49,545 nt of DNA from Thalassobacillus cyri (GTDB taxonomy: Bacteria > Bacillota > Bacilli > Bacillales > Halobacillaceae): NCBI RefSeq assembly GCF_900107755.1, contig NZ_FNQR01000028.1, forward strand, positions 1 to 49,545. The letters run 5' to 3'. Position numbers and translations under genes: made by a program. Positions 41,890 to 49,545 of this stretch are shown in pieces. Below the pieces are notes generated by a model. That model worked only from the letters and a program-made list of their open reading frames with translations, made no database searches and was not told where the DNA came from. Within the stretch, counting starts at the first letter, position 1. Each line of letters begins with the position of its first letter.

Positions 41890-43485
41890 ATGCTTTTAAT
41901 GAGAGCGATGAACATTCAATTTACTATCGGCCCACGCCGGTTATTGGATATAGAGGAACTGAAAATCCATAAAGGTGATCGAATCGGACTGGTTGGGAAA
42001 AATGGGCAGGGTAAAACGTTGCTGTTGAATTATTTGGCAGGAAAAACAGAAATGGAGCCGCAGGTTGACTTTCATACGGACTTTAGCTGGTTTCAACAAT
42101 TGGGAGATCCAGATAACCATGATAATGAATGGAAGACATTAAGTGGCGGAGAAAAGACTTTAGCAAAGCTGGAGCGGCTATTTGCTGAAGACAGTGACCT
42201 CCTGTTTTTGGATGAGCCGACCAATAACCTGGATTGGCAGCATATCGAACAATTGGAACGGCAGTTAGAAAACCATCAAGGAGCATTTTTAATAGTATCC
42301 CATGATCGTAGTCTGCTGGGTAAAGTATGTACAACGATATGGCATTTGGAAGATGGGAAAATAACTAGCTACCAGGGAGATTACAGCTTCTATGCCGATC
42401 AGAAAGAACTGGAACATAAACAGCAGCAGGAAGCGCATGAAAAATATTTGAAAGAGAAAAAGCGCTTGACCGAACGTCTGACTAAGAAGCGCAAGCAGGC
42501 AAAAGGCATGCGTAAGCCACCGTCGAGGATGGGGAACTCGGAATGGCAGCTTGGCAAAAATAAAGCTGCCGGTCAGCAAAAGAAAATCGAGCGTGTCTCA
42601 AAAAATATAGAAAACCGGATGGAAAGGCTGGAAAAAGTAGATAAGCCTTTCGAGTGGGAGGAAGTGAAGATGGACTATGTCCTGCACTCGCCTATTCACC
42701 GAAAGCAGTTGTTGATGGCGAAAGATGTTCATGGGTCGGTGGCAGGCCGGGAGTTGTACCAGGTTCCTTTCCTCAAGTTAACAACTGGTTCGAAAACCGC
42801 CTTGATTGGTGCAAATGGCAGTGGTAAAACTACCTTAATCCAGCAGTTGCTTAAAGGAGGAGAAACGGTCGATTTTGCTGCTCAGGTAAAAATCGGTCAT
42901 TTTGATCAGATGTTGAAAAGCCTGCCAGTGAAGGAAACGGTGTTGCAGTATGTGCAATCGACCAGTCAGCTTCCTGAGCATTTACTGCGGATTATTCTTG
43001 GGAGACTGCGATTTAAAGCAGACGATGTCCATAAAACGATTGGTGTCTTGAGCGGCGGCGAGCGGGTCAAAGTGGCTTTGGCTCGTTTGTTGACCGGCGA
43101 CTTTAACCTTTTGATTCTCGACGAACCTACCAACCATCTGGACCTGGAGGCGATCGAGGCGCTGGAAGGGCTGGTGCGAGATTACCCGGGTACTGTTTTA
43201 TATGTCACACATGATCGGCGATTTGTGGATCGTACCACGACCCATCTCTGGGTGCTGGAAGAACAAACAGTCCATAGTTTTGAAGGAAGTCTCGAAGAGT
43301 ATGGAAAAGTGAAACAGAAGCCAAAAGAGGTGGAGGAGCAGGAGTATAATATGATGACTCTGGAAACGAAACTGACTGAGCTGGTCAGCAGAATCAGTAT
43401 GGCTCCTCAAGGTGAAGATAACAGCGACCTAGAGGAAGAATATCAACAAGTGCTCGGTCAGATAAGAAAGTTGAGGAATAGCTGA
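41890..43485 (+). CDS. ABC-F ribosomal protection protein (Vga/Msr/VmlR type)
   Basis: 531 residues with two ATPase domains and no membrane segment. Walker A GLVGKNGQGKT and LIGANGSGKT, signatures LSGGEKT and LSGGERVK, Walker B FLDEPTNNLD and ILDEPTNHLD are visible. The basic interdomain linker (about 175-255, with KPPSRMGNSEWQLGKNKAAGQQ) resembles antibiotic-resistance ABC-F proteins that reach the peptidyl transferase centre and displace lincosamides, streptogramins A, pleuromutilins or macrolides. The spectrum cannot be predicted. The start ATG is directly behind the attenuator T run. Confidence 0.88.
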   Translation: MLLMRAMNIQFTIGPRRLLDIEELKIHKGDRIGLVGKNGQGKTLLLNYLAGKTEMEPQVDFHTDFSWFQQLGDPDNHDNEWKTLSGGEKTLAKLERLFAEDSDLLFLDEPTNNLDWQHIEQLERQLENHQGAFLIVSHDRSLLGKVCTTIWHLEDGKITSYQGDYSFYADQKELEHKQQQEAHEKYLKEKKRLTERLTKKRKQAKGMRKPPSRMGNSEWQLGKNKAAGQQKKIERVSKNIENRMERLEKVDKPFEWEEVKMDYVLHSPIHRKQLLMAKDVHGSVAGRELYQVPFLKLTTGSKTALIGANGSGKTTLIQQLLKGGETVDFAAQVKIGHFDQMLKSLPVKETVLQYVQSTSQLPEHLLRIILGRLRFKADDVHKTIGVLSGGERVKVALARLLTGDFNLLILDEPTNHLDLEAIEALEGLVRDYPGTVLYVTHDRRFVDRTTTHLWVLEEQTVHSFEGSLEEYGKVKQKPKEVEEQEYNMMTLETKLTELVSRISMAPQGEDNSDLEEEYQQVLGQIRKLRNS

Positions 43486-43531
43486 TCAGATTAATTTCCT
43501 GTACCCTATCTCCCAATTTGGTCACTGATAC

Positions 43532-43566
43532 AAAAAAGTGCTGGCACGCGTATGCCAGCACTTTTA
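43532..43566. terminator. Bidirectional terminator between ABC-F and sulP
   Basis: AAAAGTGCTGGCA/TGCCAGCACTTTT stem with a 6-base loop. Confidence 0.9.
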
Positions 43567-43595
43567 ATTAGGAACAGCTGTTAGCTAATATTGTT

Positions 43596-45068
43596 TTAAT
43601 GGTTGGATAATGAAGCGTTCGGTTTATTATGAACACCGAGACGTTTAACGAGCTTCGAACTGTCTTCGTTCAATCCAGTGATTTCTACTTCTTTTCCTTG
43701 TTCCCGGAACTTCAGTACGAGTTTATCAATCGCAGCAACTGCAGAATCATCCCAGACATGGGAGTGGCTGAAGTCTACTTTGATATGATCCGCGTCTGCG
43801 TTGAAGTCAAAGTGTTTGATCAAGTTATCGACAGAAGCGAAGAATACTTGTCCTTTTACTGTATACGTCAACGTACGTGTTTGTTCTTCGAATTTCTTTG
43901 CTACATGCACAGAAGAAATTTTTGCTACGAAGAAAATGGCACTTAAGATGACACCAGCAAGGACACCTTTGGATAAGTCATGGGTTTTAACTACCGTTAC
44001 AACGGTAACGATCATGACAGCGGCGTCTGTTTTAGGCATAACGTGAAGCTTCGTCAAAGAGCTCCAGTCGAAAGTACCGATGGAAACCATGATCATCACG
44101 CCTACTAGTACGGCCATCGGGATTTGGACTAATACATTTTGAAAGACGATAATCAAAAGCATGAGGAAGACACCAGCAATCAGTGTCGATAAACGTCCTC
44201 GACCTCCTGATTTTACATTGATAACGGATTGACCGATCATTGCACAGCCAGCCATCCCGCCAAAGAAACCGGCAACGACGTTAGCAACACCTTGTCCGCG
44301 TGCTTCTTTGTTTTTATCACTTGGCGTATCGGTCATATCGTCGACGATTTGCGCTGTCAATAATGATTCAAGCAAACCGACAAAAGCTAAGGCCAAAGCG
44401 GTTGGGAAAATGATCTGCAATGTTTCGAAAGTCAAAGGAATGTCAGGAATTAAGAAGATTGGCAAGGTACTAGTCAATTCGCCCATATCTCCTACCGTCT
44501 TCACATTCATCCCTGTAGTAGTGACTAAGATTGTCATAGCAACGATAGCTACAAGCGGTGCCGGTACTGCTTTCGTAATGCGAGGGAATAAGTAGATAAT
44601 CCCTAAAGACCCGATTACTAAAGCGTACATTGGCCAGCTTTCACCGACAAAGTGGGGTAGCTGGGAGGTGAAAATCAGGATCCCAAGTGCGTTTACGAAA
44701 CCGATCATAACCGAACGTGGGATGAATTTCATAAATTGCCCGATTTTCAAAGCACCTAAAGCGAATTGGATAATACCTGTCAAAATCGTGGCGGCCAGGA
44801 GGTATTGTAAGCCATGCTCCGCAACTAATGTCACCATCAATAACGCCATAGCACCTGTCGCAGCTGATACCATTCCAGGACGTCCACCCATAAAAGCAAT
44901 AACGACAGCGATACTGAAGGAAGCATAAAGACCGACCATTGGATCAACTCCGGCAATGATCGAGAAGGCGATGGCTTCTGGAATCAATGCCATGGCAACG
45001 ACCAATCCTGCCAATACATCGTTCTTCATGTTTCCAAACCATTGATTTTTAATTGTTTCTACGTTCAA
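43596..45068 (-). CDS. SulP family anion transporter with STAS domain
   Basis: 490 residues. About ten to twelve helices start with [31 protein letters not shown] (about 20-50); a cytosolic STAS domain occupies about 400-485 ([20 protein letters not shown]). Members carry sulfate, bicarbonate or other anions with Na+ or H+. It is divergent from the universal stress protein gene. Start TTG 45068 follows AAGAGGTG. Confidence 0.9.
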   Translation of the reverse strand: MNVETIKNQWFGNMKNDVLAGLVVAMALIPEAIAFSIIAGVDPMVGLYASFSIAVVIAFMGGRPGMVSAATGAMALLMVTLVAEHGLQYLLAATILTGIIQFALGALKIGQFMKFIPRSVMIGFVNALGILIFTSQLPHFVGESWPMYALVIGSLGIIYLFPRITKAVPAPLVAIVAMTILVTTTGMNVKTVGDMGELTSTLPIFLIPDIPLTFETLQIIFPTALALAFVGLLESLLTAQIVDDMTDTPSDKNKEARGQGVANVVAGFFGGMAGCAMIGQSVINVKSGGRGRLSTLIAGVFLMLLIIVFQNVLVQIPMAVLVGVMIMVSIGTFDWSSLTKLHVMPKTDAAVMIVTVVTVVKTHDLSKGVLAGVILSAIFFVAKISSVHVAKKFEEQTRTLTYTVKGQVFFASVDNLIKHFDFNADADHIKVDFSHSHVWDDSAVAAIDKLVLKFREQGKEVEITGLNEDSSKLVKRLGVHNKPNASLSNH

Positions 45069-45101
45069 TGCTGCACCTCTTTTCTAAATTTTAAAACTGT
45101 T

Positions 45102-45120
45102 GCACTGTCCGTAACAGTGC
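45102..45120 (-). promoter_or_regulatory. Inverted repeat in sulP leader
   Basis: GCACTGT-N5-ACAGTGC lies downstream of a minus-strand promoter (TTACCA at 45168-45173, 18-base spacer, TATAAT at 45144-45149). It is an operator or RNA hairpin candidate. The rest of the 45121-45444 interval is A/T-rich with no gene seen. Confidence 0.4.
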
Positions 45121-45444
45121 TATTTCCGGCAAGAACGAGACTGATTATATCACGCCTGTGAGAGAAGTGGTAATCGTATGTAAGCGTATAATTTAAACAC
45201 ATACTTTTAAATACTTCTATTTGCTGTCTTATAATAGGCAATATCAAGTTTCTACTATTTTTATAGTAAAAATTACATTTGAAAAGGGTTTGTTAAGCAA
45301 TACGTGGATAGCAAGAGAGTAGATTCCTTATTCTATACGAATCAAAATTACCAGTTGAAAATAAATAAATACTAGTAAAAAGTTGTCCCGTATTTTTACA
45401 AACGTGATAAAATGAAAGAACTACTTTTGAAGAGGGAGAAATTT

Positions 45445-45864
45445 ATGTACAAGAATATTTTGATTGCTGCTGATGGTTCCGATCACTCGATCCGTACAGC
45501 AGAACAAGCAGCAGAGCTTGCAAGACTGCAAGAAAATGCTCAAATTACTGTCATCTATGTTGTCGATGGAGATACTTCCAAACATGATGTTCTTGCTGAA
45601 GGGAACCAGGCAACCATTGATAGGAAGCGGCTTGAACGTCTGAAGCCGATAGAAGAACGTCTGGATAAAGCTGGAGTCGGCTATAAGGTTGTTCTGAAGC
45701 GCGGTGAGCCAGGGCCAACGATCGTCAACTATGCTAATGAAGAAGATATCGATATTGTCATCATTGGGAGCCGAGGTTTGAACACGCTTCAGGAAATGGT
45801 TTTAGGAAGTGTCAGCCATAAGGTGGCAAAGCGGGCACAATGTCCGGTCATGATTGTTAAATAG
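45445..45864 (+). CDS. Universal stress protein UspA family
   Basis: 139 residues from ATG 45445 (AGAGGGAGA upstream; an ATG at 45412 has none). KNILIAADGSDHS at the N-terminus and GSRGLNTLQEMVLGSVSHKV (about 110-129) form the ATP-binding Usp signature G-2x-G-9x-GS. UspA-type genes often neighbour SulP genes, suggesting a link, but its function is unknown. Confidence 0.9.
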   Translation: MYKNILIAADGSDHSIRTAEQAAELARLQENAQITVIYVVDGDTSKHDVLAEGNQATIDRKRLERLKPIEERLDKAGVGYKVVLKRGEPGPTIVNYANEEDIDIVIIGSRGLNTLQEMVLGSVSHKVAKRAQCPVMIVK

Positions 45865-45871
45865 TAAAAAA

Positions 45872-45906
45872 ATGCTTGAACCCATCGATGGATTCAAGCG
45901 TTTTTT
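45872..45906. terminator. Bidirectional terminator between usp and ABC permease
   Basis: GCTTGAACCCA/TGGATTCAAGC stem (one mismatch), A run before and T run after. Confidence 0.82.
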
Positions 45907-47557
45907 ATATCGTGTTGTGATAATGCGTGCGAATCAATCTCTTCAATACAACATGGCTGATTGCAATGGCACCAGCAAGTAAGAGAGCTAGCAGCAGGGC
46001 GGTCATCCATAATCCTTCTACAGCATCGATATTCCAAATTATAATTACAATAAAGCCGAACGCCCCCATCTCGATTAATAAAGCAAACAGGCTAATGAGC
46101 CTGGATTTGAACACCTCCTGTTCATCAGTCCAATGAAGTTTAGGCTGATTCAAATCAAGTGCAGTCCCTACCAGGCTGGTGAACCAGCTTGCTAATAACG
46201 TTAGCCCGACCCAGAGTGCAAATAGGCCTGGTGGCATGTTTAAGACTGCGATGCCGATGATAGCCAGTAATAAGATGGAAAGCAAATTGATCAACCAGGC
46301 AGTGGCTGCCTTACTGAAAATAACGGCTTCAGGATGGACGGGCAAATATAAATTCGCAGGCCAGTTCCTTCCGTCTCGGGAAATGGATGAGTAGGATGCC
46401 GGATTTACACCTAAGATGAATAAAGAAAATACGAATAGTAACAGCAAGGAAGTCTTACCTTGGAATTGACCGAGCATGGTTCCGAGCATGCTAAATGAGC
46501 TGGAAGAACTCTCAAACAGCAAGATAACAATTAAGAAAACCGGGGCAAATAAACTCTGCACGACACATTGCATGAAAAAGGTCGGGGTCCGGAAAATAAT
46601 ACGTAATTCTTTCTTGATCATTGCTGCAACTACAGGTTGATGCTTGATTTTTCTGGTAACTTTATGAGGATCAAACGTTTTCCTGCTGCCGGCAGTCAAG
46701 CCGAGTATACCTTTGAAGTAAAGCTTTTGCCCTGCCAAAAGGAATAGGAGAACAGCGCCAGTAGAAATAGCAAGCATTAATAATAGAAACAAAAGCCCGC
46801 TCAACTCTCTGGCATAGTTTAAAGCCATTGTGCTAAAGTAGGCGGTTGGCACCATCCCGGTAATCAAATCAAGCAACCCATTCTGTTCCTGAATCAGGGC
46901 GGCGGCTCCTTCAGCGGTCTGACCTGGATCTTGATTCAAACGGATAATGATATTGAAACCAATGATAAATACGAAACTCAACAGACCGGCAAATACTTTC
47001 GTACGGTCTTTATTTTTGGCAATGTTGGCGTATCGCATGAAAAACATCAAAATGATGGCTACCACTGTGAATGGAACGACTGGGAAAATGATGAACAGGA
47101 TAAAGGCGTATAAATAATAGATGAAACTTGCGCCGCTATGGATGCCGAATAATGTTAATATAGGGACCATCAGAACGCCACTTGTCAAATAAAGGCTGAT
47201 GAATGGAGCGGCTGCCTTACCAGCCAATAATTGGTAAGGGTGGAAAGGATAAGGGATGAAGCCTTCGATATCTTCTGCAAAATAGAACGAGCTTAATATT
47301 GAGCTTAAGCTTACGAAAAACAGGATGAAGGTTATCCCGACAAACAACAGACCAAGCAGGGCGTTTTCATTCCCTGTCGGGGCAAGTTGCTGATAGAGTG
47401 TTGCCACGATAGAATTCATCAAACTAATGAATATAAAGGCGAAAGGAACCAGGAACAATAATAAAAACAGGTAGCCAAGTTTTTCTCCTGTACTTTTTCC
47501 TGCCATGGAATATTGCATTTTTAACATGGTATGGATTAGGCGTAGTGTCTTATTCAT
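45905..47557 (-). CDS. Large ABC exporter permease
   Basis: 550 residues with about twelve helices in two blocks separated by a soluble loop (GSRKTFDPHKVTRKIKHQPVVAAMIKKELR, about 293-322). The length and layout fit the putative ABC exporter family of about 540 residues. It overlaps the ATPase gene by 8 bases, so they form one exporter of unknown substrate. Confidence 0.8.
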   Translation of the reverse strand: MNKTLRLIHTMLKMQYSMAGKSTGEKLGYLFLLLFLVPFAFIFISLMNSIVATLYQQLAPTGNENALLGLLFVGITFILFFVSLSSILSSFYFAEDIEGFIPYPFHPYQLLAGKAAAPFISLYLTSGVLMVPILTLFGIHSGASFIYYLYAFILFIIFPVVPFTVVAIILMFFMRYANIAKNKDRTKVFAGLLSFVFIIGFNIIIRLNQDPGQTAEGAAALIQEQNGLLDLITGMVPTAYFSTMALNYARELSGLLFLLLMLAISTGAVLLFLLAGQKLYFKGILGLTAGSRKTFDPHKVTRKIKHQPVVAAMIKKELRIIFRTPTFFMQCVVQSLFAPVFLIVILLFESSSSSFSMLGTMLGQFQGKTSLLLLFVFSLFILGVNPASYSSISRDGRNWPANLYLPVHPEAVIFSKAATAWLINLLSILLLAIIGIAVLNMPPGLFALWVGLTLLASWFTSLVGTALDLNQPKLHWTDEQEVFKSRLISLFALLIEMGAFGFIVIIIWNIDAVEGLWMTALLLALLLAGAIAISHVVLKRLIRTHYHNTI

Positions 47558-48272
47558 TATTGGTCAGCTCCAGGAACACTCTCTCCAGATTTTCATCCGC
47601 TTCAAACTGCTCTTTCATTTCCTTCATATTACCCCTGAACTGAAGCTGGCCACTATTGATGATGGCAACCTCGTCACACAGTTGCTCCACCACTTCCAGC
47701 ACATGGGTGGAAAAAAATACAGTATTACCTTTTGCCGCATGTTCCCGCATCATTTCTTTCAATGTATAAGATGATTTCGGATCAAGCCCTGATAATGGTT
47801 CATCCAGGATCCAAACATCAGGATCATGAAGTAAGACACCGCTGATGACAGTTTTTTGCCGCATGCCATGTGAGTATGTCTGTATGTAATCATCCAATGC
47901 TTCATATATACCGAAACTTTTTGTGAGATAGTCTATTTTTTCTTCTCGGATATCTCTGGGAAGGTCGTACACGTCCCCAATAAAGTTTAAATATTCGATT
48001 CCCTTCAGACGAAGGAAAACATCCGGGCTATCCGGGACATAACCGAAAATTTTTTTCGCTTTCATCGGCTCTCGGGTGATGTCAAACCCATTAACGGTTA
48101 TGGTGCCATTATCAATCGGCAATATGCCGGTTATCATTTTTATGGTCGTCGATTTTCCCGCTCCGTTAGGCCCAAGAAAACCAAAGATCTTTCCGTCTGG
48201 AATGACTAAGTCCAGGTTTTTGACTGCAGTTTTTCCAGCGAATTCTTTCGTCACATGATTGATCGAAATCAT
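47550..48272 (-). CDS. ABC transporter ATP-binding protein
   Basis: 240 residues. Walker A GPNGAGKST (about 35-43), signature YSHGMRQK, Walker B VWILDEPLSGLD and the switch His in FFSTHVLEV are all present. The signature lacks the second Gly of LSGG but is normal for this CcmA-like group. It is the partner of the 550-residue permease. Confidence 0.92.
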   Translation of the reverse strand: MISINHVTKEFAGKTAVKNLDLVIPDGKIFGFLGPNGAGKSTTIKMITGILPIDNGTITVNGFDITREPMKAKKIFGYVPDSPDVFLRLKGIEYLNFIGDVYDLPRDIREEKIDYLTKSFGIYEALDDYIQTYSHGMRQKTVISGVLLHDPDVWILDEPLSGLDPKSSYTLKEMMREHAAKGNTVFFSTHVLEVVEQLCDEVAIINSGQLQFRGNMKEMKEQFEADENLERVFLELTNNE

Positions 48273-48377
48273 AACCTTCCCCCTTGCTGAACTGTCTCTG
48301 TTATATGTACGATTTCCCCGGAAATAAGTTTCATAAGAAAGGGCAAGGGTTTATCTGGCTTCGGGTTTAGCAGGAGG

Positions 48378-48884
48378 CTAACTGGTTAAAGATAGTACCA
48401 TTAAATATTCATCGAAATAGCTATCCCCGTTTTTTATCGCATTTTTTTCAGTGCCAAAGATAGTAAAGCCCAGGGATTTGTATAAACGGACGCCCGGGGT
48501 GTTTGTTGTTACTACACCTAACAACAGCTGTTCAATGCCAGCTTGTTTGGCATCGTGGATCGCCTGCTCGATCAGCTGCTTTCCGATATTCTTACCTCGG
48601 TAGTCAGGAGAAACGTACATGGCAAGGATATCAGCTTTGTGATAGAACTTTTTGTGGGATTGTCTTAGCATCGTGACCGTTCCAATCAACTGGGAATCTT
48701 CAAAAGCTCCATAAGTATAATTGTGGTCACTCGTCATCCTGTCTGCAGCTTGTTCGACAGGTTTTTCCTTAGCAATGGCATCCTCATACGTAGTAATGAA
48801 TGCATCAGGCGAAGTTTTCAAGGCCTCCAAACGAAGCTCCCAATAGCTGACTGTGTCCTTTGCACTTAAACGTCTTACTTCCAT
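48378..48884 (-). CDS. GNAT family N-acetyltransferase
   Basis: 168 residues from ATG 48884, which has AAGGGGTGG 7 bases upstream; the longer frame from 48956 has no site. VSPDYRGKNIGKQLIEQAIHDA (about 89-110) is the acetyl-CoA motif A and LYKSLGFTIFGTEKNAIK the motif B end. The substrate is unknown. It sits just inside the terminal repeat. Confidence 0.88.
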   Translation of the reverse strand: MEVRRLSAKDTVSYWELRLEALKTSPDAFITTYEDAIAKEKPVEQAADRMTSDHNYTYGAFEDSQLIGTVTMLRQSHKKFYHKADILAMYVSPDYRGKNIGKQLIEQAIHDAKQAGIEQLLLGVVTTNTPGVRLYKSLGFTIFGTEKNAIKNGDSYFDEYLMVLSLTS

Positions 48885-48994
48885 AATTGTCCACCCCTTA
48901 TGTTTTAATAACTCATTTCCTGCTTTATTTAATACAAATTTGACCCTGTTAAACATTGTTGTTTATTTTTTATAAAATACTTATTCAATTATTG

Positions 48995-49545
48995 GGCCGA
49001 AAAGTCGAAGACTTGATTTCGAGATAATATTGGAGTTTAGGGGCTCCCGGAAACGGTTCGCTTTCCGTGGGCGTGTGCTGAGTCCCCTCAGGCTTCGCCT
49101 TGCGGGGCCTCAGCTATCACTCAACTCCCACAGGACTTTGAATTTTCTCCTTGACTTAACCCACGCGCGAAGGAAATGCGTAGCATTTTCGAGGAGTCTC
49201 ACCGTTTCCCTACGCCCCTTGTCATAGGAAGTTATCGAAATCTCATTTGTGGAAACCGCTCATGATGATAGAAAGAAGACTTTGGCACCTTCATTTCCTT
49301 TGTAAATGCGTCAAGTTGAGGTTTCAGGTACATTCTTTCTCCTATTGAAGGGTCCGTTTAATACAAAACTGGTTGGATGGGCAGGGAAACGGCGAGACTC
49401 CCTCCGGAAATGTTGATACACCAAGGGTTATAAATCGTTTTTAACACTTTAAATTTTTTTATTTTACATTCATCAATCAAGTTATTCCTTTTATTCAAAT
49501 TTAAGGTAAATAAAGGGACGCGTTGCGTTTCCTAACTGTATTAGG
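48995..49545. repeat. Right copy of 551-bp terminal inverted repeat
   Basis: Reverse complement of 1-551 with about five mismatches and no gaps. The inner section 49040-49216 is repeat family A, with GGCTTCGCC/GGGGCC hairpin arms and the GAAATGCGTAGCATTTC palindrome. The 65-codon open frame at 49030-49227 lies wholly within it and is not treated as a gene. Confidence 0.95.

Noticed and set aside
1-49545. Whole window as a composite transposon bounded by inverted repeats
   Set aside because: No transposase, integrase or resolvase, housekeeping-type gene content and a related repeat inside the window; exact symmetry fits contig ends better.

Overview
The window reads as chromosomal DNA of a spore-forming, low-G+C Gram-positive bacterium, most like the halophilic or halotolerant Bacillaceae (Halobacillus/Virgibacillus type). 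The evidence is a complete spore germinant receptor operon, SpoVR, a YhcN/YlaJ spore lipoprotein, SigI-RsgI, strong AGGAGG ribosome binding sites, frequent TTG/GTG starts and Bacillus-type accessory genes. No rRNA, tRNA, CRISPR array, transposase or phage gene was seen. The first and last 551 bases are near-identical inverted copies, exactly symmetric about the window, so this is probably a whole contig that stops inside a dispersed repeat.

Layout. 0.6-9.4 kb: flavodoxin-like reductase, PRC-barrel protein, sigI-rsgI, and a four-gene set with a membrane-anchored DUF6583-like protein, two ABC-2 permeases and an ATPase. 9.4-14.9 kb: small genes (DUF3892, YhdB-like, DUF1540, YhcN/YlaJ), a GNAT-nitrilase fusion and a frameshifted SDR gene. 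14.9-20.3 kb: an arsenic/thiol block (arsR-arsB-arsC, trxB, then an ArsR-rhodanese fusion regulator with an MFS exporter and a perfect palindromic operator). 20.4-24.8 kb: spoVR, a two-subunit FluC fluoride channel, a KtrB/TrkH potassium channel and a decayed SRPBCC gene. 24.8-28.4 kb: an NprR-like TPR regulator with a 46-codon secreted-peptide gene directly behind it, a divergent 21-residue micro-ORF, a stand-alone UMP kinase paralogue and a D-amino acid transaminase. 29-34.4 kb: a ger operon with two B subunits and a 2-TM D-type subunit. 34.7-38.4 kb: a TAXI TRAP transporter with DUF1850. 38.4-48.9 kb: YczE, YueD-like SDR, Nudix, RibD/DHFR-like, an ABC-F protein with a visible attenuator leader, SulP, UspA, an ABC exporter and a GNAT acetyltransferase.

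The most interesting signals are (1) the HTH-TPR regulator plus secreted peptide, which has the arrangement of an RRNPP quorum-sensing pair; (2) the ABC-F leader, in which a 21-codon upstream ORF contains the antiterminator strand that pairs with the 5' arm of a terminator hiding the ABC-F ribosome binding site; (3) the ArsR-rhodanese/MFS pair beside arsRBC and trxB; (4) duplicated GerAB permeases in one receptor operon; and (5) two families of dispersed hairpin repeats. Several genes show frameshifts at or next to short homopolymers, so sequencing error must be excluded before calling them pseudogenes.
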